A stretch of DNA of 64,000 nucleotides from Triops longicaudatus (Eukaryota > Arthropoda > Branchiopoda > Notostraca > Triopsidae): NCBI GenBank assembly GCA_022885665.1, contig JAGQDJ010000046.1, positions 62,001 through 126,000 of the forward strand, written 5' to 3'. A program made the translations under genes and the position numbers. Positions 1 to 10,980 of this stretch are shown piece after piece (the stretch's first letter is position 1; each line of letters begins with the position of its first letter). The notes under the pieces were generated by a model, which was not told the DNA's origin, ran no database searches, and saw only the letters and a program-made list of their open reading frames with translations.

Positions 1-3000
1 CGTCCTATTCTGGACTTGATTCTTACGAAACCGGAGGGTCTTCTTTCATTTTTAGATGAGGAAAGCAAATCCACGGGAGATGTTGAAAATTTTCTGGGTA
101 AATTTCTAGCATTGTCTATGAACTTTAGCCTACAAACGATTAAATTACTCTGTTAGGTGTGCTGGGTTCGCTGGAGAGAAGTAAGCTTGAAGTGGACGAT
201 TCAACGTTTACCATCAACCACTTCCATGGTCCAGTTACATATAATGCTAAGGATTTCATTGACAAAAACCGGGACTTCATTCCTCCTGAGTTAATAGACT
301 TAATCCGACAGTCCACTAACGACATTTTGGGTACTGTGTTTAAAAACAAAATGACCAAGTCCGGGCATGTCACCATCGACGTAGGTACCGAAAAGAAGCC
401 CAATCGTACACAGCAGCCTACGGGAACTAAAGTAAGACTACCGAAAGGGAAGAATATAACAAGTAATGTCGCGGAGTTTTGTTTAGCGCTTTAACACGTC
501 ATCGAAGGGAAGGTTGTCTCAGACAAGACAAATGCAAACCACGGCCATGCAACTTCGTCACTCTCTCATCGAACTGCTCCAGAAGCTCGTACGAGGCACG
601 CCCCATTTCGTGCGCTGCATTAAACCGAATAACAAAGAAATACCCATGAAGGTTAGCCCACCTTTAGTACGTCGACAAGTGGACGCCTGGAACTTACTGC
701 CAACTATACGTATACGCCAAACGGGCTACTCTTGCCGTATTCCATTCAAAGAGTTTCTACGAAGGTCCTTAGAACTTAAATATATAGGACGGTTACACTG
801 TAACGGACGCAATTTAGGTATCAGTTTTTAGCTTTCGATTATGACGAGGTAGTGGATGTGACTCCAGAAAATTGCCGACTACTCTTAATTCGCCTAAAAA
901 TGGAAGGATGGACCATTGGGAAAACGAAAGTGTTCCTTAAATACTACAATGAAGAATACTTATCAAGGTAACTCATCAGTACCATTTTAATTAGCTATGT
1001 TATCACACGTGAAGATGTTCTATTTCAGAATGTACGAAAGTCAAGTGCGTAAAATCGTGAAGGTCCAATCCGTCATGCGCGTTATGCTAGCCCAGAAGCA
1101 AAAATTTGGCAAGCTGGGTAAAATAGACAAAAATTATTCGACAGGCATAAACTAGTGTTTATATAGGCTTAAAATCCAGCAAAGGAAGACTTACTCGCGA
1201 CGAAGCCGCTACCGCTATCCAAAGAAGTGCGTTTTAGATTATACACATACCTTTTCATAATAAATACTCATTATATGTCAATACCCCATAGATTTCCGCG
1301 GATACCAAGTTCGGAAGGAGTACGGGCCCATCGTGCACCGCCAGCGTTTCAAATCAGGCAAATGAGGCTCGCATGATATCTTTTAGTGAAATAATTGTCA
1401 CACTTAGTTCTTCTAGTGTACCAGCAACATTTACATAGTATTTACATAACACGATGTACTGTACATGTAGTAGTCAATAGCTATACTCAATAGAGACGTC
1501 AATTCGACAAAACCTGACGTATTGCTATTTTCTAATTTCTGCAGCGACAATGGAAGACGAGGCCGCCAACATTATTCAGTATTACTGGAAAAAATGGAAG
1601 ACGAAGTCGCTGTTTCAACAACTACAGCTTTATCGCGCAGACAAGCAGCAAACTCTCGTTTACTTTTGCCAGCAGGTTAAAGTGTCTAAAAGTTTCTATC
1701 GTTCAAGTTTATATAGCGTCGACCATCTTCACAGGTTCATCTGTATAATCAAGAATTCTGCGGGTATGTCCGTAAGTGGAACAGCTCCACGGGCCTTCAG
1801 AGCGTGAAAAACGAGAGACCAGGAGCTCATAAACAGCTGATAAAGCACATTAAACCTAAACTTAGCAAGATTCCCCTCAGTTTAAAAAACTTACAGTTCT
1901 TAGACACAACCTTTATGTGCGCAAGCGTCTTCGCCAAGACTGCGAAAGAAAAAGTGTACAAGAAAAAAAAAAACAGTAGAATCTATGACTTATTCATTTT
2001 CTTGCAGGCAAAACGTGGAAACAATGAAAAGAGTTGAAGAGGAGTGGGACGAACCTATGAAGAAAGCTCCTTCGGCTATAATAAGAAATTCTTCTAAATA
2101 TATAGGTAACACAAACTTATAACGGTGTCAGCTACTTACTTAAGTTCTGGCGTTTAATGTTTATTCTTTTTGCAACTGCGCTTTGAAAGTATAATGCTCA
2201 ACTTCACGTTTACACTTACTTTGATCTTGATTTCAAAAAACACAAAGAACTGAAACTTAAACTTTTATTTGGCAGAGGCGCCACTGTCAACTGGTTTGAA
2301 TGGACAGCGCGCCCGATCACCGTCAGAATACAAGCCTGCGGAACCAGACAAGTACGATCGACAGTACGGTTCCCAGGAGAAGGTCGTGAGTACTGGATTG
2401 GCTCGGCCAGTTTCGCCCAAGCCTGTAATAAATGTACATGTGTCACAGTGGGATAGTAGTAGAAAACAGAAGCATCCGATAAGCCCGTACGTCTACCGAT
2501 GATGAGCTTAATTAACATAATTCTCTGCTTTCTCCAACTTACATTTTCTTCTCTGAAGATCGAAACCTACCACTAGTTACAGCAGGCCTACCAACTGGAA
2601 CGTCACAAAAGAGATGGAGGACCGTGCTGCCCATTTCACGCCCCCTTCTGAACAAAGTGATGAACCAGCTCCTTTCAACTTCCAGGTGATTTATTTAAGC
2701 AATTACTTCCTTATCTCATGTTATATTTATAGGGCATGCTTAAAAAAACAAATTACAGCCGTGGATCTATGAAGCGATCGGCCGAGAACGGTCGTAATGC
2801 CGACTTTCGAGAAAACCACATCTACGAAAAACGCAATGACAGTCCAATTTCAGCCAAGCCGGCCAATATAGAAAAGAGGATTCAATCCAAAGCGCAGGCG
2901 ACCAAAACATATCCTGCTCCTGTCACGACCGCTCCCGTTCCTCACAAGATCTCTGTTGTTCCGGCCCAGAAAGGATCTGTGGAAGCAGTTCTAAGTCCCA

Positions 3001-3056
3001 CTAGGCACGAATTAGCTCCCGGATTTGTGATCGAAGGAGACGAGGCCGATCTTTAA
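1..3056 (+). CDS. ninaC: Class III myosin (NINAC-like), 3' part of gene
   Basis: Actin-based motor; fly NINAC works in photoreceptor rhabdomeres. Exons read as 1-97, 157-431, 523-764, 818-967, 1029-1117, 1167-1226, 1292-1357, 1545-1675, 1735-1955, 2008-2105, 2276-2486, 2577-2685 and 2733-3056. They give 690 codons in one frame, ending at TAA. Seen in order: the GLLSFLDEES segment, the actin-binding loop region, TPHFVRCIKPN, IRQTGYSCRIPFKEFLRR, the converter (TPENCRLLLIRLKMEGW, GKTKVFLKYY), then three IQ-like motifs (KVQSVMRVMLAQ, AIQRNFRGYQVRK, IIQYYWKKW) and a polar tail ending GDEADL. The converter and neck wording fits class III better than class II or V. The motor N-terminus and any N-terminal kinase domain lie left of the window. 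The donor after 764 (gtcctt) is weak but restores RRYQFLAFDYDE. The 1357/1545 junction needs a GC donor. Confidence 0.9.
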
Positions 3057-3171
3057 AATCCGTTAACACATTCACTGATTATTTATTAGTTTACAATTCA
3101 CAGGATAAGTCACATAACCCTTTGGATCATCAACAAAAATATGAATACGAGTGACGTTAAGAAAATGACGT
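3057..3171. promoter_or_regulatory. Shared 3' region of two convergent genes
   Basis: Only 115 bp separate the myosin stop (3056) from the MTBP stop (3172). A minus-strand AATAAA (plus-strand tttatt, 3082-3087) can serve MTBP, giving it a 3' UTR of roughly 100 nt. I found no plus-strand AATAAA inside this gap. The first is at 3429-3434, inside the MTBP intron after its last exon, so the myosin transcript would run antisense across the last MTBP exon. This is inferred from signal positions only. Confidence 0.5.
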
Positions 3172-6169
3172 TCACGTTTTTCTTTTATTGGCTAATTTAA
3201 CCACGCCCCCCGCATGCACTTTGGCGATCTCCATACATTCTTGCAGTAAATCCTGTCCGTCAATATCGTCGATAAATTGCTGACAGACACCGGTTAATTT
3301 CTGAACACAGTACTCGTAAGAATTACTACCGTCTGTTACACCATGTAGCTCTAAAATTTGAACCACAGCTCGATTGAGCACCTGAACAATTTTCCGAAAT
3401 TACGTTACAGATAATGTATGTCTTTAAGAATAAATTATATATCAATTACCTTTGCCACAGAGGTTGGCGAATGCTTGGTAAATGGTTCAGCACGTGCTTG
3501 CAAACGAGGAGAATGTCGAACCGATGACAAATGAACAGCTTGAATTTTTTTAACCGGCGTTTTAAATTCCAGGTTCATAGGCATCGTCTTAGCTTTTCCA
3601 TCCGGGCTGTTCTGTTTTACAGACGCGGGAGATTTCGTTTTACTAGGCGTCGACTGAGAACACTTAGGTTGACATGTTGCCGTTTTTTGTTTAACTGGAG
3701 TTTTGAGAGCAGGTGGGGCAGTGGGTTTGCTCTTTCTTGGTTCCTAAGTAATGGAATAACGACTAACTACTAAGTAGTGGAATAACTATTCTAACAACAT
3801 AGACAGTACTCATACCACAGTTGCGCATGGTTTCTTAACCTCTTGGCGATATTTCGCTTTCAAGCGGGGCGAATGTCTTGTAGCTAGTACTCCCGAGCTG
3901 ATAACTTTCTTCACTGGCGTTTTCGCTAGTTCACGCTTGGCTTTAATAGGAGGTTTGGCGTCATTTTTCGCAGGCAAAAGGGGTATCTCAATACCATTGG
4001 ACCACACGTTGCAAACAGTTGCGGTCTCATGCGGAATAAGCACACGCTGCCTTTCAACACTAGCAACTTGCCTTCTTTCTACCTCGTCTGACGTGTTATA
4101 ACTGGAAGTATGTAAGTCGTAATAAAGCAAAGGACCAGCGTTTAACGTATTAACTTACTAAATATCATAATCGGCTGCTTTTAACTTGTCATGCTGTTTG
4201 GGCGCGGTTGTCTTGACCTGCGGTCGGCGTGCGGAAATACCACCGATGGGCAAAAGATTCCTCCTGAAACTTTCCTTGAGGTTGCCTGTTCGGTCAAATG
4301 GCTTCAAAATTTCTCGAATTTCAAGTCGCTTGCCTCCAGAGAGCGTGAATGGATGAGTTTCAACCTTTTCTCTCGAGTACAGCCATTCCCGTTCGGGCCA
4401 GTCGGCAGGATCGAGTTCTATACAGCTTCCTAGAAAGACGTTCTTTTAAATTAGATTCACTATCTGAGTTCTAATACCTCGACCCGGAAGCTGCGGTAAG
4501 TTTTCCATTACGTCTTTCACGCCACATTCTCCAACTTCTTCTTCGCATAATTCGGGTAAATTTTGAAGAAATTCATTAACAAGGGATTCGGTGCTTTCGT
4601 CACAAATTTCTGAACGGGACTTCGACTCTGAGATATCAAGCTGTAAAAGTAATGCAGGGATGATTCCTAAACTACTGGGGTCACGGATACACTGTAGTCT
4701 TATCTAAAAAGGAAAGACCATTACTCAATTAAAGATGATTATACTCATTAGACCAAAATACTCTATTGCTCTCTAACGACGAATCTACAATGGAGACAAA
4801 CTCGACATACGAGCGAGTTGTGACACACTTTGCTAGTACAGGCATCGTGTCACTCAATACCGCAGACTTCCATTTTTCCGTAGTGAAATTCTCTCCGTCA
4901 TTATTGGAGGTGTAGAGTCGAAATACAGTTGTGCGCTAAAGGATTTTAAAATTATAAAATTGACCGTTTTGCACATGACCCTTACAAAGTACGTCGGTTT
5001 GAGCGCTGAGAATAGGTCTGTCGTTTCTGCTGTGTCACAAACGGATTCCAGAACGAAACTAACATTTGAGAAAAGGTACGACGGTACTGTACGTATATCA
5101 CAGTCTTCTACGAGTTGTAAAATCGATCCGAACTGCAAGGAAGCATTCCAATTCTGGTTCAAGGTTCCCAGATATAGTTTTTTTTCAACATTTGCAGCCA
5201 TAAGCAATTGCTTAGGCCTAACACGAAAAAAAAATGAGAATAACAGATAAACAATCTTACCTTAGTCCTTTTTCCTTCAGAGAAAGGGCACGGGGCTTCA
5301 AAATGACCAAATGAATTGAGCTGCTGAACAAGCTGAACGTTTTTAAAGTTGGCCAAGTCGTCCTTCGTAAGAACCTCCAAGCTACCTCGCCATAAATTTA
5401 ACTTGGGAGCTTCCCGCAGTACATGCTCTAGATCCACAATTTTGCATGTGGAGGCTGGTAAAGAAGCTACCCACTGCTGAATATCTTGACTAGGGGAGTC
5501 GCTGCTTACAATTGTCGTTTTACACTTATGGGAAGTTTGAAGGCGTAATAGCGAACCGTAGAGGCCAACCGATTGGCTATAAGGAATAGTTAAAGTGATA
5601 AAACATATATACATGCATTCTACTTACTCCAGTTTGTGAATACAGTTTGTAAGCCACATTAACTCAACAACATAATTTTCGTTTCCATTCAGCTTGTCAG
5701 CCAAAGCATGGAGCTTGTCCGAAACAGACCTGAAAATGAAAATATTGGTTGTGACGCATATATCTATTTAAAAAACTACGTTTGTTTGGGCTTTGCATCC
5801 GATCTCTGCGCTAGAACTGGCAACTGCTTCTCAAACTGTAGGGAGTCCAACCATTTTCCGTCAGAATTTTCTGAGTAATAGACGTTCAGCCAGGCCCACT
5901 TCAATTTTACTCTAACTGGAGTTTGTAACACAGTGGTATTCGACTGGCAAATTTGTTCAATGTTCTTAAAATATTTCAATAAACTATTCACGCAGCTTAG
6001 CCATTTGCAATCTATTTGAAGTAATATAAAAACATAAGGATTTCAGCACAAAAATGTATGGCGATTACAATCGTTTCTTTCAAGAGGAGAGCTGTTTAAA
6101 TACAATTTTCTTACCAGTATTGCCTAATTTCACTCCAATCAGCAAAATTATGTATTGAGTAGAATTCAT
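3172..6169 (-). CDS. MTBP: MTBP (MDM2-binding protein; Treslin partner in origin firing)
   Basis: MTBP binds Treslin/TICRR and is needed to fire replication origins; its first description was as an MDM2 binder. Minus-strand exons: 6169-6115, 6011-5780, 5729-5628, 5576-5261, 5210-4986, 4935-4762, 4703-4478, 4429-4159, 4101-3816, 3743-3450 and 3381-3172, totalling 796 codons plus stop with all phases consistent. Start ATG at 6169 (MNSTQYIILLIGVKLG). Family resemblance recognised by eye: a segment with VDLEHVL, WRGSLEVLTKDDLANFK and NVQL; EKWKSAVLSDTMP; DPADWPEREWL; AADYDIYYNTSDEVERR; a basic, Pro/Lys-rich linker with TPVKK and RHSPRL repeats; and a C-terminal helical domain (YEYCVQKLTGVCQQFIDD) like the end of vertebrate MTBP. 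Human MTBP is about 900 residues, so this is a little short but looks complete. Introns are 47 to 103 bp. Confidence 0.9.
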
Positions 6170-8339
6170 TTTGCTATTTGAAAGCGTTACGATTTTAAAT
6201 GTTTGCTTGTTTGTTGATATTATGTAGCAGTGCAGTCTAGTAACCGCGTTACGTACTATTAAGGCAATTCAATTAGCTTTTGAGTATTAATGTAGAGATG
6301 GCACGCAGAACGCAATCTTATTTTGTGAGCTATTTTGCGTGAGATATGATTGTGCCTTTACACCTCCTTTCCAAGAATAAAATTCAGTAAAAGCTCGCTA
6401 CAACAGACACCTAAGGGGATGGAGAATTTGTCATTTGAAGCCGACAGTATGTACTAGCCAGGATATTGGTTTTATTGCCTTTTCCTTTCACTAAGGCATG
6501 TAGATTTGTACACAATAACAGGTGTTCGTTGTAGCGAGATATAAGTACTGTATTTGTAGTGCCAGAGGTAAAAAGGGCGCGCTCGAAATTTCGCGAGCGA
6601 TGAGCGTGATTTCTTGTTTCACCTTTTCGCAAGCGGAGACCGGAAACAGCGCACGGTCACCACTATAACGTCATCTAATGAACTTTTTCACTAATTCTTC
6701 CTTTTTTGTGCGTCGAAAGAGGCAATCCATTAGTAATATGAGGTGTTCTATCTATTCAGTGTTGATTTGATGTGTTCTGCTCTTGTGTTCCATGGTAGAT
6801 GAGACAATGCTATGCTTAAATGCCCTTAAGCCACTTTGATCGTAACATAACTAAGGGCTTATTTTCGCGTCATCAACGTATTTCGCGTTTTGGACAACTG
6901 TCATTTTAGCGTTAACTTCGTAGAGGAGTACGGTCATTTTCGCCTCTACGGAGCAACTGGATGGCTTCGCGCGTCATTCAGATAACGCTTTCCGTTCTAT
7001 TGTGCCGTTGGAGCCAGTTGAACCGAGAAGACGGGCGAATGCCCTCCCACCACGGTTTGTTTGTAAACAAGCCTGTCATATTTTCACTACTATTCATAGG
7101 TGCTCCTTGTATTTTTTTTTGTTGTGCTTATTGTAGTGTCGTGTGATTGTATTCAAAAAGTGTTTTGTAAAAAATAAATTATTTTCTCCAGTTCTTTAAT
7201 GAAAACGGTCTTGTTTTGTCAAAGTAAGCAATCATTTATTTAAACCAAACAATCTACGGTACCTTGAAATTATAAGGGTATGATTATTGGAAAACTGCAA
7301 TACGTGGAAAGCCCTCTATCCCAATTTAAAACTGTAGTTTAATCAAAGGTAACAACCGGCATTTTACAGTCATCAGTGTCTTCATAATCTATTCTTCCTT
7401 GGTTTACCTTCCTTTTATTAAAATTAGAATGAATATCTGTTGGCAAATTCATTTCCATTTGGCGTTTTTTTAGAGGAGTTAACTTTGTCTTGATCGTTCT
7501 GAATTTTGTTTCAAAAGGAAAATTAAATTTAATGTGGATCATGCTATGCAAGAAGATTCCTCTATTACTAAAAAAAATCGCTTCTTTCCCTCACCCATTT
7601 CAGTATGATGTAGTGTTAAGCAGTTATCAATTGATTGTATTGAAAGATTGTATTTGATGATTTTGTGTATTTGAATAAATTGCGTATCCTTTCCTTCCTT
7701 GGACTGTATACTCCACGAAATAACAATAAAAATTTCCATAGCAAAAGTTTGTTGTTGGCTAGAAACAAATAAATCCTATGAAAAAAGACACAAGTGGGCA
7801 AGCAAGTTAAAGGGAGTTGATCATATACATACTGCAAATCACGATTCTGAAAGAAACAGGGATTTCCACTGTATGAAAATTAAATGCCTTTTAAAACCAC
7901 TTGTGACCTTAAATTTCTGTAAACGGGAAGAAACGAAAGTCAAATGAAACTAAAAGTATGTAAAATTATCAAAACTTATAGTTTAATAAACGTGTATTTA
8001 AGCAAGAAACGCATGAATAACGTAAAGTAAATTTCCTGTCAAAGAGGAAAATAACACGTAATAAACGTTTTCACTAATATCGTTTCGTTCGAAGAAGGCG
8101 CTCTTTCAGGCCTCGCCATGACGGCGAGCGCAACGCCACCTATATTTCCCAGCACGAGACGGCCAACCTTGTTTCTAATGTCTTCGTCTCCGTTGTATTG
8201 TGCTCCCCTAGCACGGTAGAACGGAAAGCGGCATTCGGGTTTAACGGAATTGATCCGTTCACGCAAAAATGACCGTTGAGCGGGTTCCATATACACGTCA
8301 AAACGCCAGTTTTGCTAACTGGCCAGCCTAGTTGCCTAG

Positions 8340-8375
8340 TTATCGTGAACTGAACATCAGTTCAGTTCACGATAA
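8340..8375. repeat. Perfect 16-bp inverted repeat, 4-nt loop
   Basis: Left arm TTATCGTGAACTGAAC at 8340-8355, loop ATCA at 8356-8359, and an exactly complementary right arm at 8360-8375. All 16 positions pair. The loop is too short for a typical microRNA precursor. A mobile-element remnant or DNA cruciform is possible; the function is unknown. Confidence 0.9.
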
Positions 8376-10920
8376 AATGGACCCCTTGCATAATGCGATC
8401 ATATTTCTCCCTATTCTTAAACTTATTATATCAAGGAGTGTTTACACACTTGTTTCATAAGAATACACGTATAAAATACGCGTTCTTTTCGAAAAAAAAT
8501 GCGAGCAAGAGCGCGAATACGAATTTCGAAACAAGCGCTCGAGCGAGCGCTCTTGTTAGAAAAACAAGCGATTTTTAGCTCTGTGTAATACATAAGATGA
8601 TTTTATATCTAAGTTTTGTATTTGGTAAGTAAAATTATTCAACAAACCTACATTTCTTCAAAACATTATTCTAGGGAAATAATGGGAGTTATAGGAAAAT
8701 GGTACGTATGAAAATTCGCATCGTAAAAAATTAGCTACAGCCGTCTTAATTCTTCATGCATTACATAGACGTTTCGGAAGTTCAATTTAAATAAGTTTAT
8801 ACATGTAATTTGTATTTTTTTATTTCAAATCCATTAAATATTGATAAATAAGTGTTTAATAATTAGAATTCAAACTTGAACGCTGTTTGGAGCTTTCAGC
8901 AGCCTGCATTCACACAGAAATGACCTTTCTGTAGTTAAATATTTGTCAACCCTTCGTAACGTGTGAAAATCGTTGCTGAAAGATTGTTTTGCAGCTACTG
9001 AGTGCCAGACTACACGCACGCACGGCGAATGACGAGCGAATGCTAGCTTATTCACACCCTTGTTAATATGCTAGTACTAATCGCCGGATGGTGTATACTC
9101 ACAGCTTGGGTGTTAGGATTCGGTGCTTGTGACAAAGGCCTCGCAACAAGAAGTTGGCAGTTTTTTTCTTTAAAAACAAAGCCAGGTCTTCCTCCTAAAG
9201 TAAATCTAGTTGTATTGTTTACTGTGCTTGTATACACAAGCAAACTTGCTGCTGTTGCCTGTTTCGTTCGTTATTCATTCATAAAATTCCGCTCCATTCT
9301 GGCCTTTACGCATACCCTGCTTTTCGTAAGGTCCAGCCCCTATCCGTAGTCGCAACTTGGCAGAAAACACGGTCCTGGATCCAATATACGTGCTAGTAGA
9401 TGGTTGTGGTGCGGCGAAGAACATCAAGTGATTCATCCGTTTTCTGCAGCACTTTTCTATACAGGGGAGATTCCGAAGTCTCGTTGTACGGAGAAGCAAA
9501 TTTGTGACTTGCAGTTTTCGGTTTCAGCGTTAACATGACAAGGATATCTTTAGTGACCAAGTTAATCACAGGTGGTGTTCCAAGGTAGCTTTGTAACTTC
9601 TTTCGCTTAATTTCATTCCGTGGAAGTGGGCCTTGTATCTCATGCCTTAAAAAAATATCGCTGTGCACTTAGCGTTTACTCGTAAATATATATGCCGGTA
9701 TGTTTGGGGCACGTTAAACACCGTAATTGTTCATGAACACTGCTCACTAGCGATACCAAATCACGTTCCGTATTGACGTGTATGCTCGCTTGTTCAGGTG
9801 TCACATAATTTTTCCTCGAGTAATATAACGCACCAGACGAGCTCTTGTTAATAACGTAAAGCTTTTAGCTAAAAATAATCATTTCCCTCTCCCCTTCTGT
9901 CTTTTCCTCTAATTCCTAAGTAAGGAAGTTGCTATTGGAGGAGTGGCGCTCCATGTCCAGTTTATTATTAAAGTCGCTGAGGATTGTCTGTTACTCTTAC
10001 TTATTTGCAAATGCAACCAAAGCTCCGAAAGTCCTGCGTTACTAATCCAGTTCTGTTTGCTAGCTATTCTCGTTGAGAGCCCGTTAAATATATCTTGGAA
10101 ATATTCGATCGTTATTAAAGCTTCGTTATTTCAACTACTGTTTTTTTATCCCACTGTTGCCTTTAGTCTCCAACATCACATATTATACATCACGCATACA
10201 GCCTGATTTAAGGCATAATGTTCAAGCTTCGTAGATGCAGTGCCATACATGTCAGACCTAAGGCAAACCTTTGATAAACGCCGATTTTATGTTCTTTACT
10301 GACAATCTCGACCCAAGAAATCACTTAGTGAGCGAAATTCATTGCGGTGCCTAAAAGTCAACGTTCAACTGAGTAAGCACCGAATTTTCCATCTTAGCTT
10401 CACGTTCACGCGTGAAGGTTGTCCTTAAATATTGCAGACCGCTCATGTGGTTCTCCGTAGTTTCTTTTTACTCTTCTTTTCCTTATTTCATTTTCGACGC
10501 CCAGAATCTCGCTTTAAGGGCAGAAGCTAAGCAAACAGTGCTGTATCATTATCATATTCGCCTTGATTTCTGTCTGGTGTCTTCTACTGTAGTTTCTCTC
10601 CCTTTTGGTCACCAATAAACATGACAAATCGAAAGGCTTCTGCAGTTAGCTCACATTGGAGTACATATTAAAGCACGGAAAGATAGGGAGGCAAGCTTCA
10701 CAGGGTATGGCTATTGCTTTTTGGCATTGCCTGGACACCCTTGGTGTTGAAAGCTATCGGAAATGAGACGCACGTAACATTTTTCCACTCCCTTTTTCGT
10801 TTCCTACGCTAGGTCCTAAGGGATGGTGGCCAAAACTCAAAATGAATCATGGTCTCATATGTGAAACGACTTGAATAAGACTTCAACGGCTGGATCGCTA
10901 CCATATCTCACACACTTGAA

Positions 10921-10980
10921 GTCGAAAAAATATTAAGCTTGACACTTCAATCGACAAAAATATTAAGCTTGACATACATC
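10921..10980. repeat. 30-bp tandem duplication (two copies)
   Basis: Two adjacent 30-bp units begin at 10921 and 10951. They share the core AAAAATATTAAGCTTGACA in identical register, with a few mismatches toward the ends. A simple local duplication in noncoding DNA. Confidence 0.85.

Noticed and set aside
780..831. Myosin ORF continuing through 831
   Set aside because: The expected FLAFDYDE follows only if 765-817 is removed as a 53-bp intron.
6961..7146. 61-codon plus-strand ORF with ATG, followed by AATAAA
   Set aside because: No splice context, homology or codon pattern; hydrophobic and Cys-rich by chance.
8039..8296. 85-codon minus-strand ORF in a slightly GC-rich patch
   Set aside because: No motif recognised and no neighbouring exon; too short to separate from chance.
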